A stretch of DNA of 12,560 nucleotides from Halomonas halophila (lineage in GTDB: Bacteria > Pseudomonadota > Gammaproteobacteria > Pseudomonadales > Halomonadaceae): assembly GCA_002433675.1 (NCBI GenBank), contig DJIP01000104.1, forward strand, positions 1-12,560, given 5' to 3'. The notes under the pieces are model-generated. The model ran no database searches. It was not told where the DNA came from and worked only from the letters and a program-made list of their open reading frames with translations. The position numbers were made by a program, and so were the translations under genes. The stretch's first letter is position 1; the number at the start of each line of letters is the position of its first letter. Of this stretch, positions 12,402 through 12,560 are shown one piece after another.

Positions 12402-12560
12402 TTATTCCTTAATCTGGGGGCGACCGGCGTCAAAGGCAAGACGCTGCGCCGCGATCAGTATCAGCGGCAGGGCAGCCATCGGCAACAGCCACAGATTGAG
12501 CGTCTGCCAGCCCAGCCACTGGATCAGCGGGCCGGCCGCCAGGGCGGTGATCGCCGCAGT
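12402..12560 (-). CDS. C-terminal end of a probable MFS transporter (runs off the right edge)
   Basis: The last 52 codons of a minus-strand gene are present, ending in TAA at 12404-12402. The peptide has two hydrophobic stretches separated by the short loop WLGWQTLN, and it ends in the polar tail RLAFDAGRPQIKE. A glycine- and alanine-rich segment AALAAGPL-like, then LGWxxLNLWLLP and a final helix, is the usual appearance of the last two membrane helices of a major facilitator superfamily transporter. In-frame codons and GC-rich wobble positions match the neighbours. No substrate can be deduced. It ends 20 bases before ycjX, which suggests co-transcription. Confidence 0.6.
   Translation of the reverse strand, partial: TAAITALAAGPLIQWLGWQTLNLWLLPMAALPLILIAAQRLAFDAGRPQIKE

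Noticed and set aside
1..12560. Mobile element, CRISPR array, tRNA/rRNA or defence system
   Set aside because: No transposase or integrase motifs, terminal repeats, spaced direct repeats or RNA gene folds were seen, and all sizeable genes are accounted for by metabolic or housekeeping families.

Overview
The window reads as a chromosomal segment of a GC-rich gammaproteobacterium. The gene families and the order nagR-nagA-nagB-nagF-nagE resemble Pseudomonas aeruginosa, and the general character would also fit Halomonas-type bacteria. The genus is an inference from gene content and base composition only. I see no insertion sequence, phage gene, tRNA, rRNA or CRISPR array, and base composition looks even throughout. 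This is mostly ordinary core/catabolic sequence.

Layout. Positions 1-92 (minus) hold the first 30 codons of RNase II (rnb). A 317-bp divergent intergenic region follows, carrying a likely rnb promoter and a likely promoter/operator for the nag operon. Positions 410-7604 (plus) form a tight five-gene N-acetylglucosamine (GlcNAc) operon: a GntR/UTRA regulator (nagR), GlcNAc-6-P deacetylase (nagA), a two-SIS-domain glucosamine-6-P deaminase (NagB-II type), a fused EIIA-HPr-Enzyme I (nagF), and the GlcNAc permease EIIC-EIIB with an extra IIB copy (nagE). Two hairpins follow, the second a textbook intrinsic terminator. Next come a YigL-like HAD phosphatase (7757-8560) and an AGE-family sugar isomerase (8678-9859), both plus strand. 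A hairpin separates them from a convergent minus-strand block: ycjF (9923-10993), ycjX (10990-12381) and the last 52 codons of a probable MFS transporter (12402-12560).

How it works together. NagF passes phosphate from PEP through EI, HPr and EIIA to NagE, which imports GlcNAc as GlcNAc-6-P. NagA removes the acetyl group and NagB-II deaminates and isomerises the product to fructose-6-P. The regulator probably senses an amino-sugar phosphate and represses its own operon at a TGGT-N4-ACCA palindrome overlapping the -10 box and start point. The neighbouring phosphatase and mannose-isomerase-like enzyme fit general hexose and hexose-phosphate metabolism but lie beyond the terminator. The ycjX-ycjF pair is an unrelated envelope-stress-associated module.

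The points most worth a second look are the 11-bp-phased TGGT array upstream of nagR and the second IIB domain of NagE, which has alanine where the phosphorylated cysteine should be.
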